Positions 1 to 7,921 of a DNA stretch of 54,950 nucleotides are shown here, piece by piece. The notes below the pieces were generated by a model. The model saw only the letters and a list, made by a program, of their open reading frames with translations, had not been told where the DNA came from and did not search any database. The translations under genes and the position numbers were made by a program. The DNA comes from Actinomycetota bacterium (GTDB taxonomy: Bacteria; Actinomycetota; Actinomycetes; S36-B12): contig VGBL01000012.1 of assembly GCA_016870515.1 (NCBI GenBank), positions 1 through 54,950 of the forward strand, read 5' to 3'. How positions within the stretch are numbered: position 1 is the stretch's first letter; every line of letters begins with the position of its first letter.

Positions 1-440
1 CCACCGGGTGCCACGCGCGGCGCCGCCCTGCCGTGGTTCATGGCGCGCGTGAGGTAGATGCTGCCGAGCTTCTTGGGGTAGCCCTGGAACCATCCCCGCC
101 CGATCGCGAAGTCGGTCGTCACCCAGATCAGCACGCATCGGCTGTACGTCGTACCGGCGTATGAGCAACGCACGACCGCGAATGTCTCGAGGTATTGCGA
201 GCGCGAGGGGTCGAGCAGCTCGCGACCCTCGGCGCTGCAGGACTGCCAGTCGGCCCAGATGAAGGCGACCGCACCCGGGTCCTCGGGTGCGAGGTCGAGA
301 TCGGGCGGCAGGAGTGCGAGGACGCGCTCGACATCCGTGCGGTACTCGACGGTCAGGAGGGTGCCGGAGTAGTGCCAGGGCATCTCCGGTACGAGGGCCG
401 AGCCGCCGTCGGGGGAGTAGGGAGGGAGGAATCCGGCCAC
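1..440 (-). CDS. Acetoacetate decarboxylase family protein (C-terminal part beyond window)
   Basis: The frame is open from a GTG at 440 down to the window edge (146 residues seen). It begins MAGFLPPYSPDGGSALVPEM and carries QGYPKKLGSIYLTR near residues 120-134, which matches the motif around the Schiff-base lysine pair of acetoacetate decarboxylase (ADC). ADC-fold enzymes decarboxylate acetoacetate or, in many bacterial relatives, act on other beta-keto or enone acids, so the substrate is not fixed. The GTG is supported by a TAGGCT box 6 nt upstream; an in-frame stop lies just before it. The gene is divergent from the permease at 577. The family call is fairly safe; the exact reaction is not. 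Confidence 0.8.
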   Translation of the reverse strand, partial: MAGFLPPYSPDGGSALVPEMPWHYSGTLLTVEYRTDVERVLALLPPDLDLAPEDPGAVAFIWADWQSCSAEGRELLDPSRSQYLETFAVVRCSYAGTTYSRCVLIWVTTDFAIGRGWFQGYPKKLGSIYLTRAMNHGRAAPRVAPG

Positions 441-446
441 AATCCC

Positions 447-452
447 AGCCTA
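447..452 (-). promoter_or_regulatory. Leaderless -10 box of the ADC-family gene
   Basis: TAGGCT read on the minus strand, followed by 6 nt and then the GTG start at 440. There is no ribosome-binding site between the two. Confidence 0.5.
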
Positions 453-576
453 CCCGGGATCGTTCGGACCCGAACCAATTTCCCGAATGTGCTTGACCCG
501 GGACCCGCCGTACGTCACGCTCGCGTTCATTAGGGCCCATACGATCACCGGGCCCCCGCACCCCGGAGGGCACCCC

Positions 577-2100
577 ATGGCCGACCTTCAGCCGGCACCC
601 CCCGAGACACCCGAGACCTCCCTGCGCAAGGGACGCATCGGTGTCCTCGGCATCGTCTTCTTCGTCGTCGCGTTTGCCGCTCCACTGGTGGGCCTGACGG
701 GCGCAGTCCCCGTAGCCGTCGTCCTAGGCAATGGAGCCGGAGTGCCCGGCGCTTACCTCACCGTAGCCATCGTCCTGCTGCTCTTCAGTGTCGGATACGC
801 CGCGATGAGCCAGCACGTCACCAACGCCGGCGCATTCTTCGCCTACGTCGGCCGCGGCCTTGGCATCAACGTCGGGGTGGGCTCGGCGTTCGTCTCTCTC
901 ATGGCCTACCTCACTATTCAGCTCGCCGTCTACGGCTTCTTCGGCGCCGTGATGGGTGGCACGATGGCAGCGAACTTCGGCATCGAGCTCTCGTGGTGGG
1001 TCTGGGTGCTCATCGCCTGGGTCGTCGTGCTGATCCTCACCTTGCTGTCAGTCGATATCGGCGCCAAGGTCCTCGGCGTCCTGCTGACCCTGGAAATCCT
1101 GTCTGTCGTCATCACCGCCATCGCCGTCTTCGTCAAAGGTGGCCCGGAGGGCGTGAACTTCGGAGCGTCGTTCGCGCCGGGGGCTGTGATCGCCGGTGGG
1201 ATCGCGGGCACGGCCGGCATCGCCCTGGCCTTCGCCTTCGCCTCCTACATCGGCTTCGAGGCCACTGCCATCTACGGCGAGGAGTCACGCGAGCCCAAGA
1301 AGACCGTGCCGCGGGCCACCTACACGGCGATCATCCTGATCGGCCTGGTGTTCGCCTTCGTCACGTTTGCCATGGTGACCGCGATGGGTTCCTCCACCGT
1401 TGTCGACCAGGTGCTCGAGCGTTCGGCAATAGACGGGGAGCCACTGCTCGATCCGGCCGCCGTTCTCTTCTCGATCGGATCCGAGTACGTCGGCGAGTGG
1501 ATGGGTACCGTCATGAGCTGGCTGGTCCTCAGCAGCCTCTTCGCCGCTCTGCTCGCCGTGCAGAACTCATCGGCCCGCTACTTCTTCGCGATGGGTCGCG
1601 CGGGTGTGTTCAGCAAGCGCCTCGATCACACCAACCGCTTTGGCGCACCGGGCAATGGTTCGATTGCCGTATCGATCATCACCGCCATCGTTGTCGCGAT
1701 TTTCGTGATTCTCAGTCTCGACCCGATCCTCAACCTCTTCTACTGGGCATCCGCTGTCGCCGTGATCGCGATCGTTCTGGTCGAGATACTCGTGAGCATC
1801 GCGGTGATCGCCTACTTCCGCAAGACAAAGGCGGACACCCGGGTCTGGCACACGATGATCGCACCCATCCTGGCCATCATGGGTCTCGTGCTCGGGCTCT
1901 ACCTGCTGATGAGTCGCTTCGCAATCTTCGCCGGCACGGCGGCTGAGGGCACCGACCCAACCCAGCAGGCCTGGGCACTCAATCCGCTTGGATGGGTTCT
2001 CGTGCTCAGCCCGTTCGGGATCTTCATCGTCGGACTCATCGTCGGCGCGCTGCGACGCAAGGACCAGAACGAAGACGCGATTGCCGACCTCGTGACCTAA
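577..2100 (+). CDS. APC-superfamily amino acid/amine permease
   Basis: A 507-residue membrane protein with about 12 hydrophobic segments. It starts with a short polar tail (MADLQPAPPETPETSLRKG) and then the first helix with the APC signature region FAAPLVGLTGAVPVAVVLGNG. The loop FASYIGFEATAIYGEESREP resembles the conserved GFE-containing loop of APC transporters, which move amino acids or amines by proton symport or exchange. The ATG at 577 is preferred because GGAGGG (565-570) lies 6 nt before it, although the frame is open upstream. It is followed after 50 nt by a P450 gene in the same direction, so the two may share a transcript. The substrate cannot be told from sequence. Confidence 0.85.
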   Translation: MADLQPAPPETPETSLRKGRIGVLGIVFFVVAFAAPLVGLTGAVPVAVVLGNGAGVPGAYLTVAIVLLLFSVGYAAMSQHVTNAGAFFAYVGRGLGINVGVGSAFVSLMAYLTIQLAVYGFFGAVMGGTMAANFGIELSWWVWVLIAWVVVLILTLLSVDIGAKVLGVLLTLEILSVVITAIAVFVKGGPEGVNFGASFAPGAVIAGGIAGTAGIALAFAFASYIGFEATAIYGEESREPKKTVPRATYTAIILIGLVFAFVTFAMVTAMGSSTVVDQVLERSAIDGEPLLDPAAVLFSIGSEYVGEWMGTVMSWLVLSSLFAALLAVQNSSARYFFAMGRAGVFSKRLDHTNRFGAPGNGSIAVSIITAIVVAIFVILSLDPILNLFYWASAVAVIAIVLVEILVSIAVIAYFRKTKADTRVWHTMIAPILAIMGLVLGLYLLMSRFAIFAGTAAEGTDPTQQAWALNPLGWVLVLSPFGIFIVGLIVGALRRKDQNEDAIADLVT

Positions 2101-2101
2101 T

Positions 2102-2167
2102 CCGTTGAGTGGCGACTTATATTGCCCGACACGCCGTAGAAGGACCGCATATGTCGCCACTCAACGG
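2102..2167. repeat. Inverted-repeat element, copy A, around the P450 translation start
   Basis: CCGTTGAGTGGCGAC (2102-2116) and its exact reverse complement (2153-2167) form a perfect 15-bp stem. The 36-nt loop holds the P450 ribosome-binding site AGAAGGA (2138-2144), and the ATG at 2151-2153 sits at the edge of the right arm. The same core recurs at 3353-3403 and 36271-36333. Confidence 0.75.
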
Positions 2168-3347
2168 GATGCTCCAGCAGATTGACGTCTCCCCAGAGGA
2201 GGACGCGCGGCGCCGGCGGGAGTTCCCTGTCGGCGCCGGCGTGACTTTGGCCGACCTCGAGGATGCCGGCCGCGAGCAGGTGCTTGATGACCTGCGCGAA
2301 CGCGAGCCGGTCACCTGGCTTCCTGCCCTCGGCGGCTGGCTCATCACCAAGCGCGAGCCCGCTCGGCAGATGCTGCTGCCGAAGTCCGGCGCGACCGTCG
2401 AGGCGGAGCAAAATATGGTGCGCGCCTCCCTCGGGCGCATGATGCTCACCGTCGACGGCGATGAGCACGAACGCTACCGGCAGCCGTTCGAGGTGCCCTT
2501 CCGTGCGCGCGAGACCGCGAGCGCGTACGCCGAGCCGATCCGCGCGTACGCACGCGAGCTCATCTGGCGCATCCAAGGCGAGACTGAGTTGACCGAGGCC
2601 TTCGCGGCACCTTTCGCGGTGGGCGTCGCCGCGCAGGTGATCGGCCTGCCACTCGATGACATCCGCAAGATCGACGGCTTCTACTCGGCGTTCGCCGCCG
2701 CCATGGAATACACCGGCGATCCCGAGCCGCTGCGACGTGCCGAGGCTGCGCGCGCTGAACTCACCGACCTGCTCGTGCAGGGACTCTCGCGCTCGGCGGT
2801 CGTATCGGAGTCCGATCTCACCCCGGACGAGGTGGCCGCGCAGTTGCGCGTGGTCATGTTCGGGGCCATCGAGACCATCCAGGCGTCGGTGCTGACCACC
2901 CTCATGCTGCTGCTCCAGCACCCGGAGTCAATGGCGCAGGTGCGTGCCGATTCATCGTTGCTGGTGGGGGCCGTCGACGAGGCGATCCGATGGATGCCCC
3001 CGGTGGCCTTCATCGAGCGCTGGACGGATGCGCCGGTCACCCTCGAGGGCGTCACGATCGGCGCCCGGGAGTTCGTCGGGGTGTCCGTGATCGCCGCGAA
3101 TCGTGATCCCTCGGTGTTCGAGGATCCGCTGCGCTTCGACATCCGCCGGCCGAATGCTCGGCACGGCCTGTCCTTCTCGTCGGGCGCGCACCACTGCCTC
3201 GGCGTTCACCTAGCCAGAATGCAGACGGTCATCGCCCTCGAGGAGATGCTGACCGCGTGGCCGACGATCCACCTGGTGTCGGTGACACCGCCGAGCGGGT
3301 TCGCCTTCCGCCGCCCCTCAGACATGGTGGTGGCCCCTCACCCCTGA
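2151..3347 (+). CDS. Cytochrome P450
   Basis: A 398-residue soluble class I bacterial P450 (typical length about 400). The heme-ligand loop is FSSGAHHCLGVHLARMQ with Cys349; the K-helix ExxR is EAIR in AVDEAIRWMPPV. The I-helix segment is VMFGAIETIQAS, so the usual A/GGxxT motif is altered to GAIET, which is tolerated in some bacterial P450s. It would use a ferredoxin and reductase, neither encoded here. The ATG at 2151 has AGAAGGA 6 nt upstream; a GTG at 2109 would start inside the left arm of the inverted repeat and is less likely. It converges on the LacI gene with the second inverted repeat between them. The substrate is unknown. Confidence 0.92.
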   Translation: MSPLNGMLQQIDVSPEEDARRRREFPVGAGVTLADLEDAGREQVLDDLREREPVTWLPALGGWLITKREPARQMLLPKSGATVEAEQNMVRASLGRMMLTVDGDEHERYRQPFEVPFRARETASAYAEPIRAYARELIWRIQGETELTEAFAAPFAVGVAAQVIGLPLDDIRKIDGFYSAFAAAMEYTGDPEPLRRAEAARAELTDLLVQGLSRSAVVSESDLTPDEVAAQLRVVMFGAIETIQASVLTTLMLLLQHPESMAQVRADSSLLVGAVDEAIRWMPPVAFIERWTDAPVTLEGVTIGAREFVGVSVIAANRDPSVFEDPLRFDIRRPNARHGLSFSSGAHHCLGVHLARMQTVIALEEMLTAWPTIHLVSVTPPSGFAFRRPSDMVVAPHP

Positions 3348-3352
3348 GTGCA

Positions 3353-3403
3353 GTGGCGGGTCGTGCTGTCAGCGAGAGCGAGTCGCGCAGCACAACCCGC
3401 CAC
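3353..3403. repeat. Inverted-repeat element, copy B, between convergent P450 and lacI-type genes
   Basis: GTGGCGGGTCGTGCTG (3353-3368) pairs with CAGCACAACCCGCCAC (3388-3403), 15 of 16 positions. An outer CTGAG/CTCAG extends the arms after a 5-nt interruption on the left, and the regulator's stop codon (complement of 3404-3406) falls in that outer arm. Lying between two converging genes, it could act as a bidirectional terminator, though neither side has a T-run. Confidence 0.75.
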
Positions 3404-4489
3404 TCAGCGGGATGGGTGAGGGATCTCGCCGGATCCGCGCTCGATCAGGCGCGTGGGCACCACGTTGGTCGCGGCCGTCGATTCCCGGCCGAGTGCCCGC
3501 TCGGCAGCGAGTCGTCCGATGGCGTGCGGGTCCTGCGCGATGACCGTCACGCCGGGTTGCAGGAGGTCGGCCAGCTCGAAATCGTCGAAGCCCACCAGCG
3601 CGACGTCGTACTGCAGGCCCTTGCGCTGCAGCGTGGCCGCCGCCGTCATCGTGATCAGGTCCTGCCCGGTAAACAGCGCCGTGGGCGGCTCCGCCAGCGA
3701 CAGGAGCGCCTCCACGTGGTCGGCGGCCGACGATCGCGTGGCCCCCTCCCGTCGCACGAGGGTCATGTCGAGGGGGATCCCGGCCGCATTGAGGGCCTCG
3801 ACGTAGCCCGCGAAGCGCTCGCGTGCGGTGTAGATCGACGGATCACGGCCGATGTAGCCGATGCGCAGATGTCCGTGGGTGATCAGGTGCTCGACTCCCC
3901 GGCGCGATCCCGCGCGGTTGTCGGTGAGTACGACGTCGACGTCGAGACGCGTGGCTGGCCTGTCGACGAGCACGATGCGTGTGCCCTCGCTGGCCGCCTG
4001 GGCAAGGTGCGCGAAGTCACCCTCGGCCGGAGCGGTGATCAGCGCGTCGACCTGGCGTGCGACGTACGCGCGAGTCATGTCGCGTTCGCATCCAAAATTG
4101 AGGTCGGTACTGGAGGCGAAGACCGCGATGCCGTGCGAGCGCGCCACCTCTTCGATACCGCGCAGCAGTGCGGCGAAGAAGGGGTTGCCGACATCATCGA
4201 GGAGTACGCCGAGCGTGCCGGTGCGCCCGTCCGCTCGCCGCAGCGCGGTTGCCGCGGCATTGGGCCGGTAGCCGAGCGCATCTGCAGCCTCGCGCACGCG
4301 GGCCGTCACTCCAGGTGAGACACCCGGCTCGCCATTGACGACCCGGGACACTGTCTTGAAGCTGACCCCGGCCCGGGCGGCCACATCGCGCAACGTGGGG
4401 CGCCGAGTGCCTGGGGGAGCCGATAACGTTCCCATAACGGTGCTTGTCACCCCCCGGGAAGCCATTGACGGCGTCTGATTGGAGGCCAT
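3404..4489 (-). CDS. LacI-family transcriptional regulator of the adjacent sugar ABC operon
   Basis: 361 residues. An N-terminal helix-turn-helix (PTLRDVAARAGVSFKTVSRV, about residues 31-50) with the LacI hinge (ALGYRPNAAATALR) precedes a periplasmic-binding-protein-like effector domain (GVLLDDVGNPFFAALLRGIE onward). Family members bind palindromic operators and release them on sugar binding. The ATG at 4489 is taken because AGGGG precedes it; in-frame ATGs at 4465 and 4435 are alternatives that would shorten an otherwise unusual N-terminal tail. A perfect palindrome lies 14 nt upstream of the start, in the divergent promoter region shared with the binding-protein gene, implying autoregulation and control of the transporter. 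Confidence 0.9.
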   Translation of the reverse strand: MASNQTPSMASRGVTSTVMGTLSAPPGTRRPTLRDVAARAGVSFKTVSRVVNGEPGVSPGVTARVREAADALGYRPNAAATALRRADGRTGTLGVLLDDVGNPFFAALLRGIEEVARSHGIAVFASSTDLNFGCERDMTRAYVARQVDALITAPAEGDFAHLAQAASEGTRIVLVDRPATRLDVDVVLTDNRAGSRRGVEHLITHGHLRIGYIGRDPSIYTARERFAGYVEALNAAGIPLDMTLVRREGATRSSAADHVEALLSLAEPPTALFTGQDLITMTAAATLQRKGLQYDVALVGFDDFELADLLQPGVTVIAQDPHAIGRLAAERALGRESTAATNVVPTRLIERGSGEIPHPSR

Positions 4490-4502
4490 AGAAAACCCCT
4501 AC

Positions 4503-4514
4503 GACAACGTTGTC
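4503..4514. promoter_or_regulatory. LacI-type operator
   Basis: GACAACGTTGTC is a perfect 12-bp palindrome with the central CG typical of LacI-family operators, between the divergent regulator and binding-protein genes. A related half-match GATAACGTT lies inside the regulator N-terminus at 4422-4430. Confidence 0.7.
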
Positions 4515-4637
4515 AAGGTCTCAAGGCACCAACGATTGCGTAACAAGGCGTCCGCCCCGGTTGCGCTATCGGCCGAGGCAGGACAGGTTGCGTACACCCC
4601 CGGGGTCAACCGACCCCCCTTGAAGAGGAGAGTCTTC

Positions 4638-5798
4638 ATGGCACGTGCTTCATTCGGAGGCCGGCGTCTCGCCATTGTGGCGTCCGCCGGTGTCCTTGCG
4701 CTTGGGCTCGCCGCCTGTGGTGGCAGTTCAGGCGGTGGCGAGTCGTCAAGCGCGGCTCCCGCTCCCGATTCATCGAGCGCCGCTCCGGCGCCCGCTCCCG
4801 CCGAGCCCGTCAAGGTGACGCTGATCACCAAGGATTCGACCAACCCATTCTTCGTCGCCATGCAGGAAGGCGCGAAGGAGGCCGCTGCGGCTTCGGGCGT
4901 GGAGCTCACCGTCGGCTCCGGTTCTGCTGAGGGTGACGACGCGGGCCAGATCGCCCTGATCGAGCAGGCCATCGCGCGCGGTGATGCCGGCATCCTCATC
5001 ACGCCGATCTCGGTCAACGTCAACGCGGCGATCGAGCAGGCGCGCGCCGCGGGCCTATATGTCATCGCACTGGACACCCCGACCGATCCGCCGGACGTGG
5101 TCGACATCACATTCGCGACGGACAACTGCCTCGCGGGTGAGGCCATCGGCCAGTGGGCCGCTGGCTGGCTCAATGGCGAGAAGGCAACGATCGCCCGCCT
5201 CGTGATCTTCAACGATCGCATGGTGTCCGTTGACTACTGCCGTGACAATGGCTTCCTCAAGGGCATGGGCATCGACATCAAGGACCTCACCATCATGGGT
5301 GACGAGGCCGAGACGGGCACGTACTCCACCGGTGCCGGTGGCGACTACGAGATCGTCTGCCTCGAGGCCACGGGTGCCAACCAGGAGGGTGGCCGCGCGG
5401 GCATGGAGAAGTGCCTCGCTGCCAACCCCGACATCAACGTCGTCTACACGATCAACGAGCCGACCGCCTTCGGTGCCGCTGAGGCCCTCAAGGCTGCTGG
5501 CAAGACGATCGGCACCGACGTCATCATCGTCTCGGTCGACGGCGGTCTCGCCGGCGTCGAGGCTGTGAAGGCGGGCGAGATCCAGGCCACGTCGCAGCAG
5601 TACCCGCTGCTCATGGCCAAGCTCGGCGTCGAGGCCATCAAGACCATCGCTGACGGCGGTGCTCCACCCTCGCCCACCTCGGCCAACGGTGAGTTCTTCG
5701 ACACCGGTGTGAAGCTCTGCACCGAGCAGCCGATGGACACCGTCACCGCCGCCGAGCAGTGGACGGCACAGGAGTGCATCGACAACGCCTGGGGCTAA
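4638..5798 (+). CDS. Sugar ABC transporter substrate-binding lipoprotein (RbsB/IbpA type)
   Basis: 386 residues. A signal peptide ends in a lipobox LGLAAC with the lipidated Cys at 27, then a Ser/Pro/Ala-rich linker to about residue 53. A periplasmic-binding-protein type 1 fold follows, beginning VKVTLITKDSTNPFFVAMQE and containing the substrate-loop region SVDGGLAGVEAVKAGEIQAT. This class binds ribose, xylose, fructose or myo-inositol. The ATG at 4638 has AAGAGGAG 7 nt upstream and gives a proper signal peptide; earlier in-frame codons do not. It is the first gene of a three-gene importer controlled by the divergent LacI protein. Inositol is a plausible ligand given the iol genes downstream, but this is inference. 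Confidence 0.9.
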   Translation: MARASFGGRRLAIVASAGVLALGLAACGGSSGGGESSSAAPAPDSSSAAPAPAPAEPVKVTLITKDSTNPFFVAMQEGAKEAAAASGVELTVGSGSAEGDDAGQIALIEQAIARGDAGILITPISVNVNAAIEQARAAGLYVIALDTPTDPPDVVDITFATDNCLAGEAIGQWAAGWLNGEKATIARLVIFNDRMVSVDYCRDNGFLKGMGIDIKDLTIMGDEAETGTYSTGAGGDYEIVCLEATGANQEGGRAGMEKCLAANPDINVVYTINEPTAFGAAEALKAAGKTIGTDVIIVSVDGGLAGVEAVKAGEIQATSQQYPLLMAKLGVEAIKTIADGGAPPSPTSANGEFFDTGVKLCTEQPMDTVTAAEQWTAQECIDNAWG

Positions 5799-5822
5799 GC
5801 GGTCCTCGGTAGTAGGGCAGGA

Positions 5823-5859
5823 GTGCGGGGCGGCTTTACCAAAAGCCGCCCCGCACTTT
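5823..5859 (+). terminator. Intra-operon terminator/attenuator after the binding-protein gene
   Basis: GTGCGGGGCGGCTTT (5823-5837) and AAAGCCGCCCCGCAC (5842-5856) form a perfect 15-bp hairpin with a 4-nt loop followed by TTT. It sits between the binding protein and its permease, where such hairpins commonly keep the binding protein more abundant than the membrane parts. Confidence 0.85.
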
Positions 5860-5907
5860 CCTTATCCGGCTACGCTCCCCCTCACGCACGATTGACCGGA
5901 GGTTGAT

Positions 5908-6981
5908 GTGAGTTCCACGGCCCCCACCACGGCAGCGGACGAGTTTGCCCATCGCGCGACCCCCATGCAAAAGGTGCAGTCCTCACTGCACCGCTACCCT
6001 TGGCTGAGTCCGCTCGTCGTCCTGGCCCTGCTGCTGGTTATCTTCGGCGTCCTAGGGCTCGTCCTGGGCGTCGGTGATCTCGAGAACCTCTTCAAGCCCG
6101 GCACGATCTCGCTGATGCTTCAGCAGACGGTCATTATCGGCACGCTGGCCATCGCACAGACCCTTGTCATCCTCACGGCTGGCATCGATTTGAGTATCGG
6201 CGCGATCATGGTCTTCGCCCAGATGTTCATGGCCAATCTCGCCGTCTACACGACCGCGTCCAACGTCACCTTCATGGCCGGTCAGAATCCCGTGCTCGCC
6301 GTCTTTATTGGCTTGATCGTGGCGACACTCGCCGGCGGACTTAACGGCTTCCTCATCGTCAGATTCAATCTGCCGCCGTTCATCGTCACCCTGGGCACGC
6401 TGAGTATCTTTACGGCCCTCACGCTCATCCTCTTTAAGGCCCGCACTATCCAGGGCAAGGAGATGCCCGACTTCATGCTGCTCATGAGCACGAAGCTCGA
6501 GATCGGGCCACTGACCTTTACGCTCGGTCTCATCGTCATGCTCCTGCTGTACGTTCTCTTCGCCTACATCCTCCGCGGCACGGCCTGGGGCACGCACGTG
6601 TACGCCGTAGGTGATGATCCGGCCGCCGCCGAGCTCTCCGGCATCAACGTCAAGCGCGTGCTCTTCAGCGTGTACGTCGTTGCAGGTGTCGTTATCGGCA
6701 TCGCCGCATGGATCACGATCGGACGCACAGCGGCCGCAAGCCCCAACGTCGCGCCCGAGATCAACCTGGAGACAATCACCGCTGTCGTAATCGGCGGCAC
6801 GTCACTCTTCGGTGGGCGCGGGCGACTCCTCGGGACGCTGCTCGGAACATTCATCATCATCGTTCTTGACTTCGGCCTCTCCTTGGCGGGCCTGGACCAG
6901 GCCTATCGCGTGCTCGCGATCGGCGTCCTCGTCATCGCCGCCGTGGCCGTCGACCAGTGGATTCGGAAGGTGAAGGTATGA
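5908..6981 (+). CDS. Sugar ABC transporter permease (RbsC/FrcC type)
   Basis: 357 residues with about 8-10 hydrophobic helices, in the ribose/xylose/inositol permease family. Family landmarks are TAGIDLSIGAIMVFAQMF (helix 3 region), the GLIVATLAGGLNGFLIVRF segment and the coupling loop containing YAVGDDPAAAELSGINVKR. The near-C-terminal GGTSLFGGRGRLLGTLLG is also characteristic. The GTG start at 5908 follows ACCGGAGG. The stop overlaps the ATPase start by ATGA, so the two are translationally coupled. It would form a homodimer in the membrane with the ATPase. Confidence 0.92.
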   Translation: MSSTAPTTAADEFAHRATPMQKVQSSLHRYPWLSPLVVLALLLVIFGVLGLVLGVGDLENLFKPGTISLMLQQTVIIGTLAIAQTLVILTAGIDLSIGAIMVFAQMFMANLAVYTTASNVTFMAGQNPVLAVFIGLIVATLAGGLNGFLIVRFNLPPFIVTLGTLSIFTALTLILFKARTIQGKEMPDFMLLMSTKLEIGPLTFTLGLIVMLLLYVLFAYILRGTAWGTHVYAVGDDPAAAELSGINVKRVLFSVYVVAGVVIGIAAWITIGRTAAASPNVAPEINLETITAVVIGGTSLFGGRGRLLGTLLGTFIIIVLDFGLSLAGLDQAYRVLAIGVLVIAAVAVDQWIRKVKV

Positions 6982-7784
6982 CAACAACCTCCACGACCCA
7001 GCCCATCGTCCAGGCTAAGGACCTCAACAAGTCCTTCGGTCGCGTTATCGGTCTCGCCGACTGCAACTTCGAGCTCTACCCCGGCGAGGTGATCGCAGTG
7101 GTGGGCGACAACGGCGCCGGGAAGTCCACGCTCATCAAGTGCCTTTCCGGCGCCCTTACGCCCGACTCGGGAGAGATGCACATCGACGGCGAGGAGGTCT
7201 TTTTCAAGTCGACTAATGACTCGCGCGCCAAGGGCGTCGAGACCGTCTACCAGACCCTCGCTGTCGCGCCCGTGCTCGACATCTCCGAGAACCTCTATCT
7301 CGGCCGCGAGATCCGCAAGAAGGGCATCCTCGGCACGGTCTTCCGGAGCCTGGACAAGAAGCGTATGCGCAAAGAGGCAATGCAGAGCCTCAACGACCTC
7401 GGCGTGCTCACGGTGCAGAGCATCACGCAGTCGGTGGAGACCCTCTCGGGTGGTCAGCGCCAGGCGGTGGCCGTGGCCCGGGCCGGTGCCTTCGGCAGCA
7501 AAGTCGTCATCCTCGACGAGCCCACCGCCGCTCTCGGTGTCAACGAGTCCGCGCGCGTGCTCAAGCTCATCAGGGACCTGCGCGATCGCGGGATGAGCAT
7601 CATCCTCATCTCCCACAACATGCCCCAGGTCTTCGACGTCGCCGACCGCATCCATGTGCAGCGCCTGGGCCGGCGGGCCGCGGTGGTGACCCCGCAGTCG
7701 CATCAGATGAACGACGTCGTCTCGATCATGACCGGCGCCATGACAGTGCCGGAAGACCAGCAGCAACTGACGCCAGTGCGCTAG
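6978..7784 (+). CDS. Sugar ABC transporter ATP-binding protein (single NBD, FrcA type)
   Basis: 268 residues. Walker A is GDNGAGKST, the signature LSGGQRQAVAVARA, Walker B VVILDEPTAALG and the switch histidine lies in LISHNMPQV. Most ribose-type importers have a fused double ATPase of about 500 residues; this one has a single domain, as in the FrcA branch. The ATG at 6978 overlaps the permease stop (ATGA). The last gene of the importer operon; the next gene starts about 140 nt later. Confidence 0.92.
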   Translation: MTTTSTTQPIVQAKDLNKSFGRVIGLADCNFELYPGEVIAVVGDNGAGKSTLIKCLSGALTPDSGEMHIDGEEVFFKSTNDSRAKGVETVYQTLAVAPVLDISENLYLGREIRKKGILGTVFRSLDKKRMRKEAMQSLNDLGVLTVQSITQSVETLSGGQRQAVAVARAGAFGSKVVILDEPTAALGVNESARVLKLIRDLRDRGMSIILISHNMPQVFDVADRIHVQRLGRRAAVVTPQSHQMNDVVSIMTGAMTVPEDQQQLTPVR

Positions 7785-7921
7785 ACGCCTCCGCCAGGCT
7801 CGTCGTGCGGACTTTGGGGGCTGACAAGGCTACGCCGGGGCCGCTGACCTACGTGCGCGTGCCGTGACCAATCCCTGACTAATCGGCCACGCCCATGCCT
7901 CCTGTCGGGTTGAATGCTCCT

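Noticed and set aside
3353-3403. Plain rho-independent terminator between the P450 and LacI genes
   Set aside because: The hairpin is strong but neither side has a T-run, and the same arms recur at two other places, so it is listed as a repeat element with a possible terminator role.
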